A stretch of 64,000 nucleotides of DNA from Ruminococcus sp. AF31-8BH (GCF_003460605.1 NZ_QTVN01000005.1:124001-188000); one strand, 5' to 3'. Counted from the first letter of the stretch, positions 8,558-18,218 are shown. The notes: generated by a model from the sequence alone, not told the origin. A program made the numbers and translations.

Positions 8558-9400
8558 ATGAAGGAAGATAAGAAACCTAAAAAGAAGAAAAAGGCGGGAG
8601 ATGTGCTGCTTACGGTTGTGCTGATCGCAGCAATCTGCATATTCTGCTATGCGGCATACAATCTTTATCATATTTACACAGAGTACAAAAAGGGCTCAGA
8701 TGAGTACAATGCCATTGCCCAGATGGCAGTGACAGAGCGCGATCCGGATCAGGATGCCCAGGAGCAGGAACCGGCAGGACCGGAAGGTCCCACCCTGAAA
8801 GCCCCTATGGACATTGATTTTGATTCTTTAAGAAGCATTAACACAGATGTGATCGGCTGGATTTATGTAGAGGCTCTGGACGGGGTCAGCTATCCGGTAG
8901 TTCGGGGAACTGACAATGACCAGTATCTTCATATGACTTATGAGAAGAACTATAATTTTGCCGGAACTATTTTCATTGATTATGAGAATAAGGCTGACTT
9001 CAGTGACTGCAATACCCTGGTTTACGGACATAATATGAAAAACGGCAGCATGTTCGGCCAGCTGAAGAATTTCAGCAAGGACGATTCTGCCTATAACAAG
9101 AGCAAATATTTCTGGATTTTCACGCCGGAGAAGAACTACAGATATGAGATTATTTCTGCGTACACTACAGCGGTAAACAGCGATACCTACACGCTGTTTA
9201 AGGGCCCGGGACAGGAATTTGTGGACTACATGAACAAGATTGTTTCTTATTCGGATATTAAGACCACGCCGGGAGAATTGGGAGTGGAAGATAAGATCGT
9301 TACCCTTTCCACCTGTACGGGCAATGAATCCACACGTTATGTGGTTCAGGGAAAAAGAGTGGACACCCTTGATGTGGTGAAAAAAGACAGACAGCAGTGA
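8558..9400 (+). CDS. srtB: Class B sortase
   Basis: This 280-residue transpeptidase should attach a sorted surface protein to the cell wall. After a Lys-rich N-terminus comes one membrane segment (about residues 17-38), so it is anchored with the catalytic domain outside. The catalytic His is in YGHNMKNGSMFGQL, the Cys in TLSTCTGNE and the Arg in STRYVVQGKR; TLSTC and the long domain are typical of class B. I chose ATG 8558 because AAGGAGG sits 5 bases upstream; an earlier in-frame ATG at 8447 lacks one. No substrate with a sorting signal is visible in the window. Confidence 0.94.
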   Translation: MKEDKKPKKKKKAGDVLLTVVLIAAICIFCYAAYNLYHIYTEYKKGSDEYNAIAQMAVTERDPDQDAQEQEPAGPEGPTLKAPMDIDFDSLRSINTDVIGWIYVEALDGVSYPVVRGTDNDQYLHMTYEKNYNFAGTIFIDYENKADFSDCNTLVYGHNMKNGSMFGQLKNFSKDDSAYNKSKYFWIFTPEKNYRYEIISAYTTAVNSDTYTLFKGPGQEFVDYMNKIVSYSDIKTTPGELGVEDKIVTLSTCTGNESTRYVVQGKRVDTLDVVKKDRQQ

Positions 9401-9486
9401 GAACTGATTTTTGAGAAATGGAATGCAAAGGCGCGCAAGGCGGGAAATTCTCCTGCCAGGCTGCTGGGATTGGAGGAAGATGGCAT

Positions 9487-10224
9487 ATGAGCGAGGAAGC
9501 AAAAAGACTGCAGGAACTGATCGATAAGTATGACAATATTGTATTTTTCGGGGGAGCGGGAGTTTCCACAGAAAGCGGAATCCCGGATTTTCGAAGCCAG
9601 GACGGCCTGTATAACCAGAAGTACGACTATCCTCCAGAAACCATATTAAGCCATACCTTTTTTATGCGTCACCCGGATGAATTTTACCGTTTCTATCAGG
9701 ACAAGATGCTGTGTGACACAGCAAAGCCAAATGCGGCTCATTTGAAACTGGCAGAATTGGAGGCATCAGGCAAGCTGAAAGCAGTGATCACCCAGAACAT
9801 CGACAATCTTCATCAGATGGCCGGAAGCAAAAAGGTACTGGAGCTTCACGGAAGCGTATACCGCAATTACTGTATGAAATGCGGCAAATCCTACGATTTC
9901 GCCTACATGAAAAATGCAAAGGGCGTGCCTAAATGCACCTGCGGCGGAATGATCAAGCCGGACGTGGTGCTGTATGAGGAAGGACTGGACAACGGTGTGA
10001 TCAGCGAGGCGGTGCGGGCTATTTCCCAGGCACAGGTTCTGATCATCGGAGGAACCTCCCTTGCGGTTTACCCGGCAGCAGGCCTGATCGATTATTTTTC
10101 CGGTGAGCATCTGGTGGTGATCAACAAATCACCTACACCAAGAGACCGGTATGCGGATCTTCTGATCAAGGAGCCTATTGGACAGGTATTTTCACAGATC
10201 CAGGTGAAAAAGGCAGAAAAATAG
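9487..10224 (+). CDS. Sir2-family NAD-dependent protein deacylase
   Basis: This 245-residue sirtuin removes acyl groups from lysines using NAD. It shows the NAD loop GAGVSTESGIPDFRS, the TQNIDNLH motif, the catalytic His in LELHGSVYRN and zinc cysteines in CMKCGKSY and CTCGG. The GGTSLAVYPA and INKSPTP stretches complete the Rossmann fold. Length equals typical bacterial sirtuins without extensions. ATG 9487 has GGAGG about 10 bases upstream, preferred over an in-frame ATG at 9418. It follows the sortase closely and may share its transcript. Confidence 0.95.
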   Translation: MSEEAKRLQELIDKYDNIVFFGGAGVSTESGIPDFRSQDGLYNQKYDYPPETILSHTFFMRHPDEFYRFYQDKMLCDTAKPNAAHLKLAELEASGKLKAVITQNIDNLHQMAGSKKVLELHGSVYRNYCMKCGKSYDFAYMKNAKGVPKCTCGGMIKPDVVLYEEGLDNGVISEAVRAISQAQVLIIGGTSLAVYPAAGLIDYFSGEHLVVINKSPTPRDRYADLLIKEPIGQVFSQIQVKKAEK

Positions 10225-10231
10225 TATTTGG

Positions 10232-10268
10232 AAACGTGTGAAGAGACACACAGAATAAAACGTTTTTA
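10232..10268 (+). terminator. Possible terminator between the sirtuin and DUF951 genes
   Basis: A GTGTG/CACAC hairpin is nested inside AAACG...CGTTTTT arms. The pairing is imperfect and the T-tract sits in the outer arm. Confidence 0.3.
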
Positions 10269-10286
10269 AGAGGAGTTTGTCAGATT

Positions 10287-10478
10287 ATGGCAGAGGTTTA
10301 TGAAATCGGAGACATCGTTACTTTGAAAAAAGGCCATCCATGCGGCAGCAAGGACTGGGAGATCTTGCGAGTGGGCGCAGATTTCCGCCTGAAGTGCATG
10401 GGATGTGGGCATCAGATCATGGTTCCCCGTAAAATGGTGGAGAAAAACACAAAAAATCTTCAAAAAAAGGAAAAATAA
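10287..10478 (+). CDS. DUF951 domain protein
   Basis: This 63-residue protein matches the DUF951 family, widespread in Firmicutes next to rpsF. Conserved features are the GDIVTLKKGHPCG start, WEILRVGADFRLKC and the MGCGHQIMV turn. Three cysteines (one in HPCG, two in CMGC) may bind zinc. The fold is probably a small beta barrel. Its biochemical role is not known to me. It has its own ribosome site and precedes the rpsF promoter. Confidence 0.9.
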   Translation: MAEVYEIGDIVTLKKGHPCGSKDWEILRVGADFRLKCMGCGHQIMVPRKMVEKNTKNLQKKEK

Positions 10479-10481
10479 TGC

Positions 10482-10510
10482 TTTACAGTCCACAAAAAGT
10501 ATGTTAGAAT
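10482..10510 (+). promoter_or_regulatory. Promoter of rpsF-ssb-rpsR
   Basis: TTTACA (10482-10487), a 17-bp spacer and TAGAAT (10505-10510) with an extended TGT. The leader of about 70 nt can fold CTTTG/CAAAG inside CCTT/AAGG, the last pairing with the ribosome site. S6:S18 leader autoregulation is known for this operon, but I could not match its conserved motif here. Confidence 0.75.
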
Positions 10511-10587
10511 CAAAAATCGTGATATATAAAATATCCTTGCTCTTTGACAGGCAAAGGGCCAACAGACCATAAGGAGGTAAGACAAGC

Positions 10588-10875
10588 ATGAACAAGTACG
10601 AGTTAGCATTAGTTGTTAGCGCTAAAGTTGAAGACGAAGTACGTGATGCAGTAGTTGAGAAAGCTAAAGGATACATCACTCGTTACAACGGCGTTATCAC
10701 AGACGTTGAAGAATGGGGTAAGAAGAAATTAGCTTACGAGATTCAGAAAATGCATGAAGGCTTCTACTACTTTATTCAGTTTGAGGCAGACGCACAGTGT
10801 CCGGCAGAAGTAGAAAGACATGTACGTATCATGGACAACGTATTAAGATACTTAGTTGTCAGAAAAGACGCGTAA
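10588..10875 (+). CDS. rpsF: 30S ribosomal protein S6
   Basis: This 95-residue protein binds 16S rRNA with S18 in the small-subunit platform. The start NKYELALVVSAK and the EEWGKKKLAYEIQKMHEGFYYFIQF core are family hallmarks and the length is normal. It heads the rpsF-ssb-rpsR operon with a strong AAGGAGG site. Codon use is strongly biased, as expected for a ribosomal gene. Confidence 0.98.
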   Translation: MNKYELALVVSAKVEDEVRDAVVEKAKGYITRYNGVITDVEEWGKKKLAYEIQKMHEGFYYFIQFEADAQCPAEVERHVRIMDNVLRYLVVRKDA

Positions 10876-10948
10876 TCTTTTTGCATGATCAGATTCAGAG
10901 AGCACCATTAAAGGTCGTTCACTTAGCATATTAAGAGAGGTAAGAAGA

Positions 10949-11401
10949 ATGAACAAAGTAGTTTTAATGGGTCGCTTAACAAGAGATCCTGAGGTAAGAT
11001 ATTCCGCAGGAGAGAATGCACTGGCAATTGCCAGATACACATTGGCTGTAGACAGAAGATTCCGTCGCGATGGAGAGGCAAGTGCGGATTTTATTCCGTG
11101 TGTTTCTTTCGGACGTACAGCGGAATTTGCTGAGAAATATTTCCGTCAGGGACTGAAGATTGCCGTAACAGGCCGTATTCAGACCGGAAGCTATACCAAC
11201 CGTGATGGACAGAAGGTTTACACCACAGAGGTGGTTGTGGAGGATCAGGAGTTTGCTGAGAGCAAGGCTTCCAGCGACAGCTACGCAGCTTCCCATCCAC
11301 GTACAAGCGCTCCGGAGGCTTCCATGCCGAATCCGGGAGCTGCTGCTGAGGGCTTCATGAACATTCCGGATGGAATTGACGAGGAATTGCCGTTTAACTA
11401 G
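10949..11401 (+). CDS. ssb: Single-stranded DNA-binding protein
   Basis: This 150-residue protein coats single-stranded DNA in replication and repair. The OB-fold covers residues 1-105, beginning NKVVLMGRLTRDPEVRYS. A flexible linker leads to the acidic tip DGIDEELPFN, the partner-binding tail of SSBs. Its place between rpsF and rpsR is the canonical arrangement. Confidence 0.97.
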   Translation: MNKVVLMGRLTRDPEVRYSAGENALAIARYTLAVDRRFRRDGEASADFIPCVSFGRTAEFAEKYFRQGLKIAVTGRIQTGSYTNRDGQKVYTTEVVVEDQEFAESKASSDSYAASHPRTSAPEASMPNPGAAAEGFMNIPDGIDEELPFN

Positions 11402-11443
11402 AGCACAGCTCTAAAAACTGAATAAAACAGGAGGAAAACCAAC

Positions 11444-11710
11444 ATGGCTTACAATAATAGAGGCGAAAGACCAGATTCTCCAATGAAGAGAAGAGGCGGA
11501 CGCAGAAGAAAAAAAGTTTGCGTATTCTGTGGTAAAGAGAATAACGAAATCGATTACAAGGACGTAGCAAAATTAAGAAAATACGTTTCCGAGAGAGGTA
11601 AGATCCTTCCTAGAAGAATTACCGGAAACTGCGCAAAACATCAGAGAGCTCTGACTGTTGCTGTTAAGAGAGCACGTCATCTTGCAATGATGCCATACAT
11701 CCAGGACTAA
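11444..11710 (+). CDS. rpsR: 30S ribosomal protein S18
   Basis: This 88-residue basic protein is the partner of S6 on the platform. It carries [19 protein letters not shown], with a CxxC-type turn kept in zinc-binding (C+) forms, though only two cysteines lie at the N-terminus with a further one in TGNCAKHQR. The [17 protein letters not shown] core is diagnostic. It ends the operon. Confidence 0.98.
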   Translation: MAYNNRGERPDSPMKRRGGRRRKKVCVFCGKENNEIDYKDVAKLRKYVSERGKILPRRITGNCAKHQRALTVAVKRARHLAMMPYIQD

Positions 11711-11741
11711 TTTCCTGAATGCAGTGATGCAGACGCTTAAG

Positions 11742-11788
11742 GCCTTTAAATACTGGTTTTACTGGTATTTAGGGGCTTTTTTGTTTTT
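11742..11788 (+). terminator. Terminator of rpsF-ssb-rpsR
   Basis: Arms GCCTTTAAATAC and GTATTTAGGGGC (with G-U pairs) are followed by a T-rich run. Confidence 0.85.
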
Positions 11789-11801
11789 ATAAACTCTTCT
11801 A

Positions 11802-11830
11802 TGGAAAAATATCCAAGAATCTGTTATACT
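11802..11830 (+). promoter_or_regulatory. Promoter of gdpP-rplI-dnaB
   Basis: TGGAAA (11802-11807), a 17-bp spacer and TATACT (11825-11830) with extended TGT. Confidence 0.6.
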
Positions 11831-11907
11831 ATCCTTCAAAGGCGAAAAATTTTCCCGGGGCAGTTTGCCTGCTGGGAATCTGAGTTTTTGTAAGTGAGGA
11901 TAAACTT

Positions 11908-13962
11908 ATGAATAAAAAACTGAAATTCAAAGGGTCCATGAAGCGGTTTATGAGATGGCCGCTGTATCTGACCATCCTTCTTGTTCTTCTGAATGTTCTG
12001 ATTTTTACAGTAAATGTGAAGGCAGGACTTCTGTCACTGGCAGGACTGGTGATTTACGTGGCAGCTGCGCTTTTGCTGACCCACTATCATCGCCCGATGA
12101 TTCTCAATGACCTGATTGCCTTTGCCAATCAGTATGAATCGCTGGAGAAGCGCCTGCTGGACGATCTGGCACTTCCCTATGCCATTATGGACACCAATGG
12201 CAGGATGATCTGGTCAAATAAGGTATTTTCCCAGCTGACGGGGAAAGACCAGATGTATAATAAGAATATTAACACCATCTTTCCGGAAATCACACTGGAG
12301 CGCATTCCCATCCCGGAGAAGCAGGCAATCGCGGAGATGAGCACCAGCTACGGAGACCGGATCTACCGGGTTTCCATGCAGCTTGTGACCATGAAGGATG
12401 TGATAAATGAAGCACGCATTCTGGAAAATGTGGATTCAGACGTCAGCGTGGTAGCGATGTTCTTCTATGACGAGACCGAGCTTCAGGAATACATCCAGAA
12501 GAATGAGGATGACAAGCTGGTAGTTGCACTTGCCTATCTGGACAATTATGAGGAAGCACTGGAGGGCGTGGAGGATGTGCGCCGTTCCCTTCTGATTGCC
12601 CTGATCGACAGGAAAATCACCAAGTATTTTTCCAATTTCGACGGGCTTGTGCGCAAGCTTGAGCGGGATAAATATTTCCTGATCATGCGCCAGAGTTCCC
12701 TGGAGGCCTTGAAGGAACAGCGGTTCCATATCCTGGACGAGGTCAAGACGGTGAACATCGGAAATGAGATGGCTGTCACCTTAAGTATCGGTATCGGACT
12801 GAACGGTGCCAACTATCTGCAGAACTATGAGTACTGCCGTATTGCCATCGAGATGGCCCTTGGCCGCGGCGGCGATCAGGTAGTGATCAAGAACGGGGAT
12901 TCCATCACCTATTTTGGGGGCAAATCCCAGCAGGTAGAGAAGAACACCCGTGTGAAGGCAAGGGTGAAGGCACAGGCTCTGAAAGAGTTCATGAGCACCA
13001 AGGACCGGGTTGTGGTTATGGGACACAAGATCACAGATGTGGATGCTTTAGGCGCTGCCATCGGTATTTACCGTGCAGGCAAGACCCTTGGAAAGCCGGT
13101 TCACATTGTGGTCAATGATCCCACTACTTCCATCCGGCCGCTGATGGCAGGCTATATCAACAATCCGGATTATGAGCCTTCCATGTTTGTGGACTGCGCC
13201 CAGGCCAAAGAGCTTGTGGACAATAATACGGTTGTGGTTGTAGTAGATACCAACAAGCCAAGCTACACCGAGTGCCAGGATCTTCTGTACTTAACCAGGA
13301 CCATTGTCGTACTGGATCACCACAGAAGAGGAAGCGAAGTCATTCAAAATGCCGTGCTTTCCTATGTGGAGCCTTATGCATCATCCACCTGTGAGATGGT
13401 TGCCGAGATCCTTCAGTATTTCTCAGATGATCTGAGACTGAGAAGCCTGGAGGCAGACTGTCTGTACGCAGGTATGGTCATTGATACCAATAACTTTACT
13501 ACCCGCTCTGGTGTGCGTACCTTTGAGGCGGCTGCATTCCTTCGAAGAAACGGTGCAGACATTACGAGAGTGCGCAAGATGCTCCGTGATAACATTGATG
13601 CCTATAAGGCAAGAGCAGAGGTTGTACGGACTGCTCAGATCTACCGGAACTGCTTTGCAATCGGCAGATGTCCAAGTGAAGGCCTGGAGAGCCCTACCGT
13701 AGTAGGAGCCCAGGCTGCCAATGAGCTTCTGAACATCGCCGGCGTGAAGGCTTCGTTTGTGCTGACTCCATACAATAATGAGGTATATGTAAGTGCGCGT
13801 GCCATTGATGAAGTGAACGTGCAGGTTATGATGGAACGCATGGGCGGAGGCGGTCATCTGAACATTGCCGGAGCCCAGGTGAAGGCAACAGAAGATGAGA
13901 CTGAGCAGATGATCAAAGAAATTATAGATCAGTTATATCAGGAAGGAGAATTCAAAGAATGA
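11908..13962 (+). CDS. gdpP: Cyclic-di-AMP phosphodiesterase, GdpP type
   Basis: This 684-residue membrane enzyme hydrolyses cyclic di-AMP, a regulator of potassium and cell-wall homeostasis. Two membrane helices (about residues 15-62) are followed by a PAS-like domain, a degenerate GGDEF domain (about 190-340; no GGDEF motif remains) and a DHH/DHHA1 module. Metal-binding motifs are [17 protein letters not shown] and [20 protein letters not shown] closes DHHA1. Length matches B. subtilis GdpP (about 660). The stop overlaps the rplI start as ATGA, so translation is coupled. Confidence 0.94.
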   Translation: MNKKLKFKGSMKRFMRWPLYLTILLVLLNVLIFTVNVKAGLLSLAGLVIYVAAALLLTHYHRPMILNDLIAFANQYESLEKRLLDDLALPYAIMDTNGRMIWSNKVFSQLTGKDQMYNKNINTIFPEITLERIPIPEKQAIAEMSTSYGDRIYRVSMQLVTMKDVINEARILENVDSDVSVVAMFFYDETELQEYIQKNEDDKLVVALAYLDNYEEALEGVEDVRRSLLIALIDRKITKYFSNFDGLVRKLERDKYFLIMRQSSLEALKEQRFHILDEVKTVNIGNEMAVTLSIGIGLNGANYLQNYEYCRIAIEMALGRGGDQVVIKNGDSITYFGGKSQQVEKNTRVKARVKAQALKEFMSTKDRVVVMGHKITDVDALGAAIGIYRAGKTLGKPVHIVVNDPTTSIRPLMAGYINNPDYEPSMFVDCAQAKELVDNNTVVVVVDTNKPSYTECQDLLYLTRTIVVLDHHRRGSEVIQNAVLSYVEPYASSTCEMVAEILQYFSDDLRLRSLEADCLYAGMVIDTNNFTTRSGVRTFEAAAFLRRNGADITRVRKMLRDNIDAYKARAEVVRTAQIYRNCFAIGRCPSEGLESPTVVGAQAANELLNIAGVKASFVLTPYNNEVYVSARAIDEVNVQVMMERMGGGGHLNIAGAQVKATEDETEQMIKEIIDQLYQEGEFKE

Positions 13963-14408
13963 AAGTAATTTTGTTAGAGGATGTAAAATCCCTTGGAAAA
14001 AAAGGGGAAATCGTTAACGTAAGCGACGGATATGCAAGAAACATGATCCTGCCGAAGAAGCTTGGCCTTGAGGCTACCCCGAAGAACTTAAATGACCTGA
14101 AGCTTCAGAAAGCAAATGAGGAGAAGGTGGCACAGGAGAACTTAGAAGCTGCCAGAGTATTTGCAAAGGATCTGGAGGACAAAGAAGTAATCCTTACCCT
14201 GAAGGTAGGCGAGGGTGGAAGAACCTTCGGTTCCGTATCCACCAAGGAAATTTCCGAAGCTGCCAAGAAACAGCTGAACCTTGACATCGAGAAAAAGAAA
14301 CTGGTGCTTCCAAACCCCATCCGCAACCTTGGCGTTACCAATGTACCTGTAAAGCTTCATCCTAAGGTAACCGGAAGCCTGAAGGTATGGGTAAAGGAAG
14401 AGGCATAA
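13959..14408 (+). CDS. rplI: 50S ribosomal protein L9
   Basis: This 149-residue protein binds 23S rRNA near the L1 stalk. The N-terminal domain [28 protein letters not shown] is abbreviated here to its diagnostic parts LLEDV, LGKKG and SDGYARN. A long helix and a C-terminal rRNA-binding domain follow. It overlaps gdpP by 4 bases and precedes dnaB, the usual order. Confidence 0.97.
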   Translation: MKVILLEDVKSLGKKGEIVNVSDGYARNMILPKKLGLEATPKNLNDLKLQKANEEKVAQENLEAARVFAKDLEDKEVILTLKVGEGGRTFGSVSTKEISEAAKKQLNLDIEKKKLVLPNPIRNLGVTNVPVKLHPKVTGSLKVWVKEEA

Positions 14409-14437
14409 GGAGCAGTAAGAGAGGATGTTTGTGCTAA

Positions 14438-15766
14438 ATGGAAGAAGCATTGATCAAGAGGATTCTTCCTCACAGTATTGAAGCAGAGCAGTCTGTGATC
14501 GGTTCCATGATCCTGGACCGTGATGCCATTTTGGTAGCGTCAGAGATTCTGACCAGCGACGATTTTTATCAGAGCCAGTACGGAATTATTTTTGATGCTA
14601 TGGTGGAGCTGTGCAATGAGGGCAAGCCGGTGGATCTGATCACTCTTCAGAATCGTCTGAAAGAGAAGGATCTTCCGCCGGATATCAGCAGCATGGAATA
14701 TGTGAGGGATCTGATTTCTGCGGTTCCCACATCTGCCAATGTGAAATATTATGCAAATATCGTCAGCGAGAAAGCTGTTTTAAGACGTCTGATTAAGGTC
14801 AATGAGGAAGTGGAGAATTCCTGCTACCTGGAGAAGGACAGCACCCAGATGATTTTAGAGGATGCAGAGAAGAAGCTTTTTAATGTTCTGCAGCGAAAGA
14901 CCAGCGATGATTTTGTTCCCATTCAGCAGGTTGTGTTAAATGCAGTTAACAACATTGAAAAGGCATCCAAGCTGAAGGGGTCCGTAACTGGTATTCCTAC
15001 CGGATTTGTGGATCTGGATTACAAGACCTCCGGAATGCATGCCTCTGACCTGGTTCTGATCGCAGCCCGTCCTTCCATGGGAAAAACAGCGTTTGTTCTG
15101 AACATTGCCCAGTATATGGCATTTCGCAAGGATGTTACCGTTGCCATATTCAGTCTTGAGATGTCCAAGGAGCAGCTTGTAAACCGTCTCCTTGCCATGG
15201 AGTCCCATGTGGATTCCCAGAACATGCGAACCGGTAATCTGAAGGATGAGGACTGGACCAAGCTGGTGGAGGGCGCGGATATTATCGGCCGTTCCAACCT
15301 GATCATTGACGATACGCCTGGTATTTCCATTTCCGAGCTCCGGTCCAAGTGCAGGAAATATAAGCTGGAGCACAACCTTGGAATTGTTATGATCGACTAT
15401 CTTCAGCTGATGACCGGAAGCGGACACTCAGATTCCAGACAGCAGGAGATTTCCGATATTTCCCGTTCCCTTAAGGCTCTGGCACGTGAGATGAGCGTGC
15501 CGGTGATCGCCCTGTCCCAGCTTAGCCGAGCAGTGGAACAGCGTCCGGATCACAGGCCTATGCTTTCTGACCTTCGAGAGTCAGGAGCCATCGAGCAGGA
15601 TGCGGACGTGGTAATGTTCATTTACCGTGATGATTATTACCACAAGGACACAGAGAAGAAGGACATTGCGGAAATCATCATAGCCAAACAGAGAAACGGC
15701 CCTATTGGTACCGTGGAGCTTGTATGGCTGCCAAGATACACGCAGTTTGTAAATATGAAAAAATAA
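14438..15766 (+). CDS. dnaB: Replicative DNA helicase
   Basis: This 442-residue hexameric helicase unwinds DNA at the replication fork. The N-terminal domain begins LPHSIEAEQSVIGSMI. The RecA-like core has Walker A ARPSMGKTAF (about residue 205), the LEMSKEQLVNRLLA arm, Walker B IVMIDYLQLM and the LSQLSRAVEQR DnaB signature. It is full length with no intein. It closes the gdpP-rplI-dnaB operon. Confidence 0.97.
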   Translation: MEEALIKRILPHSIEAEQSVIGSMILDRDAILVASEILTSDDFYQSQYGIIFDAMVELCNEGKPVDLITLQNRLKEKDLPPDISSMEYVRDLISAVPTSANVKYYANIVSEKAVLRRLIKVNEEVENSCYLEKDSTQMILEDAEKKLFNVLQRKTSDDFVPIQQVVLNAVNNIEKASKLKGSVTGIPTGFVDLDYKTSGMHASDLVLIAARPSMGKTAFVLNIAQYMAFRKDVTVAIFSLEMSKEQLVNRLLAMESHVDSQNMRTGNLKDEDWTKLVEGADIIGRSNLIIDDTPGISISELRSKCRKYKLEHNLGIVMIDYLQLMTGSGHSDSRQQEISDISRSLKALAREMSVPVIALSQLSRAVEQRPDHRPMLSDLRESGAIEQDADVVMFIYRDDYYHKDTEKKDIAEIIIAKQRNGPIGTVELVWLPRYTQFVNMKK

Positions 15767-15827
15767 GGAAATGCTGTCAGCTGCGGCATTTCCTGGCGAA
15801 GGCCGGCAGGTTATGTCGACCTTTTTT
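15767..15827 (+). terminator. Terminator region after dnaB
   Basis: A GGAAATGC/GCATTTCC hairpin is followed by a smaller AGG/CCT stem running into seven T. Confidence 0.6.
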
Positions 15828-15829
15828 TC

Positions 15830-15857
15830 TTGCAATTAAAGGTGCCTTTGCTATAAT
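15830..15857 (+). promoter_or_regulatory. Promoter of the MerR-type gene
   Basis: TTGCAA (15830-15835), a 16-bp spacer and TATAAT (15852-15857) with extended TGC. Confidence 0.65.
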
Positions 15858-15914
15858 AAAAGCAGTGAATTTCATGCTGCTGTGAACAACAGTAATCTCA
15901 TAAGGAGGGGTAGT

Positions 15915-16469
15915 ATGGAGAAATGCTATACCGTGGCAGAGACTGTGAAGATGACAGGGGTAAAATCCTATGTGCTACGTTACTGGGAGGACGAGCTGGA
16001 TCTGCATATCGGCAGAAATGAGCTGGGACACCGCTACTACACCGGAGAGGATATTCAGCTGTTTTTGAATATTAAGGAACTGAAGAATCGGGGGCTGCAG
16101 CTAAGAGCCATACACGACCTGCTTCCCAAAATCGCAAGAAGAGACATGTCAGAGCCGAAGGGTGAGGCAGAAGCGTCCGGAATTCAGCTCTTGGAGTCCG
16201 CTTTGCCGGACAAAAACAAAAAGCAGGATGAAGAAATGTTTAAAGAAGAACTGCGGGAGAGCGTAAAGGAAACGGAAGAAGATACGAAAATCCTGGAATT
16301 CCAGGAAATCATGGAGCGTCTGATCACCCAGGAACTTCACGCCAAAAAAGAAGGGGAGGACAGGTGGCGTTCGCTGGATGAAACCATCCGAAGACAGCAG
16401 TCTGCCAGAAAGGAAGCCGCCGCAGCCCTGGATAAACGTGGGAAAAAGAAAAGCAAAGCGCATAAATAA
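15915..16469 (+). CDS. MerR-type helix-turn-helix protein
   Basis: This 184-residue protein has an N-terminal MerR-type winged HTH (about residues 1-70): YTVAETVKMTGVKSYVLRYWEDEL and GHRYYTGEDIQ are shortened here to YTVAE, LRYWE and RYYTGED. The rest is a long charged, probably coiled-coil region ending in a Lys/Arg tail, unlike ligand-binding MerR sensors and more like chromosome-anchoring RacA-type proteins. ATG 15915 follows AAGGAGGGG; an in-frame GTG at 15882 lies before that site and is not used. Target unknown. Confidence 0.85.
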   Translation: MEKCYTVAETVKMTGVKSYVLRYWEDELDLHIGRNELGHRYYTGEDIQLFLNIKELKNRGLQLRAIHDLLPKIARRDMSEPKGEAEASGIQLLESALPDKNKKQDEEMFKEELRESVKETEEDTKILEFQEIMERLITQELHAKKEGEDRWRSLDETIRRQQSARKEAAAALDKRGKKKSKAHK

Positions 16470-16472
16470 AAA

Positions 16473-16501
16473 AAGGGAGCTCCCATTATGGAAGCTCCCT
16501 T
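16473..16501 (-). terminator. Terminator of the ferredoxin gene
   Basis: AAGGGAGCT and AGCTCCCTT pair around a CCAT.ATGG inner stem. A run of A on the plus strand before the stem gives the T-tract only for reverse-strand transcription. Confidence 0.75.
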
Positions 16502-16521
16502 CGCTATCATTGTCCGGAAAA

Positions 16522-16869
<348 letters not shown>

Positions 16870-16912
16870 TTAATTAACACCACGGTTTAATTCAAAAAGG
16901 AGGAAACAGATC

Positions 16913-17116
16913 ATGGCACAGGTGACAAAAGATATGCTGATTGGTCAGCTTCTTCAGTTAGATCCGAATATGGCTGGTATTCTTATGGCATCCGGAATGG
17001 GATGTGTAGGATGCCCATCCGCTCAGATGGAATCTCTGGAGGAGGCTGCTATGGTACACGGAATCGATGCTGACGTATTAATCCAGCAGCTGAACGATTA
17101 TCTTGCAGGCCGCTAG
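16913..17116 (+). CDS. DUF1858 / redox-disulfide domain protein
   Basis: This 67-residue protein matches the DUF1858 family, also described as a hybrid-cluster-protein-associated redox disulfide domain. The signature is [24 protein letters not shown], of which I note the CVGC pair at about residues 31-34 just after the Met/Gly-rich turn. It probably does thiol-disulfide or cluster-related chemistry in the cytosol. The divergent ferredoxin fits a redox setting, but no partner is proven. Confidence 0.9.
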   Translation: MAQVTKDMLIGQLLQLDPNMAGILMASGMGCVGCPSAQMESLEEAAMVHGIDADVLIQQLNDYLAGR

Positions 17117-17278
17117 AGCGTGTTTGAAAAAGGCTTTCTGTAAGATGTGCGTCACAATTTGTGGGAGATTTTGTCCGGATGAGGGCGCCGTAGCGGGCTA
17201 CGGCAACCGAATTCGGGCAAAATCTCCCGCAAAGTGGGGCGTGCAGATTGCGGGAATGATTTTTCAAACACGCTTTAG
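17113..17278. repeat. Long imperfect palindromic repeat (MITE/REP-like)
   Basis: Outer arms GCGTGTTTGAAAAA (17118-17131) and TTTTTCAAACACGC (17260-17273) pair perfectly, extended outward by CTAGA/TTTAG with one mismatch. Inside, GGGAGATTTTG pairs with CAAAATCTCCC, and the apex is GCCGTAGC.GGGCTACGGC. The whole region folds into one hairpin of about 165 bases. It is followed by a second hairpin at 17275-17310 (arms TTAGTATATA and TATATACTAA). It contains no credible gene. A half copy is at 5017-5059. Confidence 0.85.
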
Positions 17279-17311
17279 TATATAGTACCGTAGTTCGGTT
17301 ATATACTAAGT

Positions 17312-17358
17312 GATAAATAAAAGGGACTGGCGCGAAATGCCAGTCCTTTTTATTTATC
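17312..17358. terminator. Bidirectional terminator between DUF1858 and mecA
   Basis: A perfect 20-bp stem with core GGGACTGGC/GCCAGTCC and AT-rich flanks gives T-tracts in both directions. It serves DUF1858 (plus) and mecA (minus). Confidence 0.9.
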
Positions 17359-18136
17359 AGATTTGGGCGAGCTGCTGCAGTGCCTTGCGCAGGATCAGTT
17401 CTCCATGTTCTTTTAAGTGTGCTTCTCCGGCAGGAGTAAAAGCATGCCCGCTGCCATATTCAGAGAGAATATTGCAGACCTTGTTGAACTCCTCCGCAGT
17501 GCAGGAAGACTGATGTACGATCAGCTGGTAAAGTGCGTTCTCATCCTTATAAAGGGTATTCACGCCCTTATAGAAGCCGTCCAGCCCATGGGCTGCCGCA
17601 ATCACATCATCTAATGTACGGAAGCTGTAAAGCCTTACAAGATTAACGGAAATCTTCGCGGCATCATCCTCATTTTCAGAAGTTCCAGAAGATGAGGCAG
17701 CCTGGTCGTTCTTTGCGCTGGCGTTCTTCTGCTTTTCAGAGGAATCCTCGCTGGAGATGGCTTTCTTTGTCTCTTCATAAAGCTTCTGGAAAATATCAAT
17801 GATATTGTCAGCCCCGTCAAAGTGAAGGGCATCCGGTTTGGATTTCTTATATGGTGAAAACTTGGAAAAACGGGTGTCAAGCTCCTCAGGATCCTCAACC
17901 TTGGTGATGATCAGGACTACGCTTTCCCCGCTTATCGGGATTGCTTCTATCATCAGCGGGATGTTATCTGCTTCAAAGCCGAACTGGATCTGGGCCTGCT
18001 GCATCATTTCCCGGAAAAGCTTCTTGGCCTTGTCCGTGCCGTAGGCAAGCTCACTGATACGGATCTGGTGACTGTCCAGATCTTCTTTCGTAAGAGTGCA
18101 GCGGATCTGGGTATCGCTGATCTTTTCAATTTTCAT
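17357..18136 (-). CDS. mecA: Adaptor protein MecA
   Basis: This 259-residue adaptor brings substrates to the ClpC/ClpP protease; in Bacillus it restrains competence. The N-terminal domain starts MKIEKISDTQIRCTLTKEDL (here MKIEK and TLTKEDL are diagnostic), followed by a Ser/Glu/Asp-rich linker (about 95-160) and a C-terminal ClpC-binding domain ending AGEAHLKEHGELI. ATG 18136 has AGGATG upstream; a start 10 codons earlier is less likely. It has its own promoter. Confidence 0.93.
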   Translation of the reverse strand: MKIEKISDTQIRCTLTKEDLDSHQIRISELAYGTDKAKKLFREMMQQAQIQFGFEADNIPLMIEAIPISGESVVLIITKVEDPEELDTRFSKFSPYKKSKPDALHFDGADNIIDIFQKLYEETKKAISSEDSSEKQKNASAKNDQAASSSGTSENEDDAAKISVNLVRLYSFRTLDDVIAAAHGLDGFYKGVNTLYKDENALYQLIVHQSSCTAEEFNKVCNILSEYGSGHAFTPAGEAHLKEHGELILRKALQQLAQI

Positions 18137-18189
18137 ATGATCACATCCTGTTCTTTGTGGTATCAAATATCATTATGTCTTGATTTCTC

Positions 18190-18218
18190 ATTGTATAATA
18201 TATGTTTCAAAAGTGCAA
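18190..18218 (-). promoter_or_regulatory. Promoter of mecA
   Basis: On the minus strand, TTGCAC (18213-18218), a 17-bp spacer and TACAAT (18190-18195). Confidence 0.65.

Noticed and set aside
10511..10587. S6:S18-binding leader of rpsF
   Set aside because: Some pairing around the ribosome site is possible, but the conserved binding motif could not be recognised, so it is only mentioned with the promoter.
17049..17285. Small open frames on both strands
   Set aside because: Both fall in the palindromic repeat and resemble each other only because the arms are complementary.
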